Below are positions 6,141 to 6,149 of a DNA stretch of 6,149 nucleotides, piece by piece. Position numbers and translations under genes: made by a program. The notes beneath the pieces are model-generated. The model was not told the origin of the DNA and did not search any database. It saw only the letters and a program-made list of their open reading frames with translations. Numbering within the stretch: the first letter of the stretch is position 1; each line of letters starts with the position of its first letter. The DNA lies in assembly GCA_958438185.1 (NCBI GenBank), contig CAUBQU010000086.1, forward strand, positions 1 through 6,149, given 5' to 3'. Origin of the DNA: an uncultured Oscillospiraceae bacterium (lineage in GTDB: Bacteria; Bacillota; Clostridia; Oscillospirales; Oscillospiraceae).

Positions 6141-6149
6141 AAATAAAAA

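Overview
This window is part of a Wood-Ljungdahl (reductive acetyl-CoA) gene cluster. Every gene lies on the minus strand and is read from high to low coordinates. In transcription order they are: metF (5,10-methylene-tetrahydrofolate reductase, 6126-5201), acsF/cooC (nickel-insertion ATPase, 5163-4396), acsD (corrinoid iron-sulfur protein small subunit, 4373-3429), one long gene fusing acsC to acsE (corrinoid protein large subunit plus methyl-tetrahydrofolate methyltransferase, 3412-1151), and the first 330 codons of acsB (acetyl-CoA synthase, 990-1, running off the left edge). The gaps between the first four genes are 37, 22 and 16 bases, and each start has a purine-rich Shine-Dalgarno sequence, so they look like one operon. 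acsB follows a 160-base gap containing a strong hairpin and a cluster of small palindromes, and may be controlled separately.

Together the genes describe the end of the methyl branch. MetF reduces methylene-THF to methyl-THF. The AcsE domain moves the methyl group to Co(I) of the AcsCD corrinoid protein. AcsB joins it with CO and CoA to make acetyl-CoA, and AcsF supplies ATP-driven nickel maturation. No CO dehydrogenase (acsA), MetV or reductive activator of the corrinoid protein is visible here. The bacterial-type subunits, strong GGAGG-type ribosome binding sites and GC-rich coding sequence suggest an acetogenic anaerobe, most likely of the Clostridia in the broad sense (Bacillota). The genus cannot be read from the window, and similar clusters occur in other phyla.

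The main points of interest are the in-frame AcsC-AcsE fusion, which tethers the methyltransferase to the corrinoid subunit, and the state of metF. The metF reading frame is broken by what looks like one missing base after codon 38, and the residue matching the catalytic Glu28 of E. coli MetF is Val. Both metF lesions lie within about 140 bases of the window's right edge, so sequence error is a serious alternative to real decay. All long plus-strand frames are antisense shadows of these genes. No RNA genes, insertion sequences or CRISPR arrays were seen.
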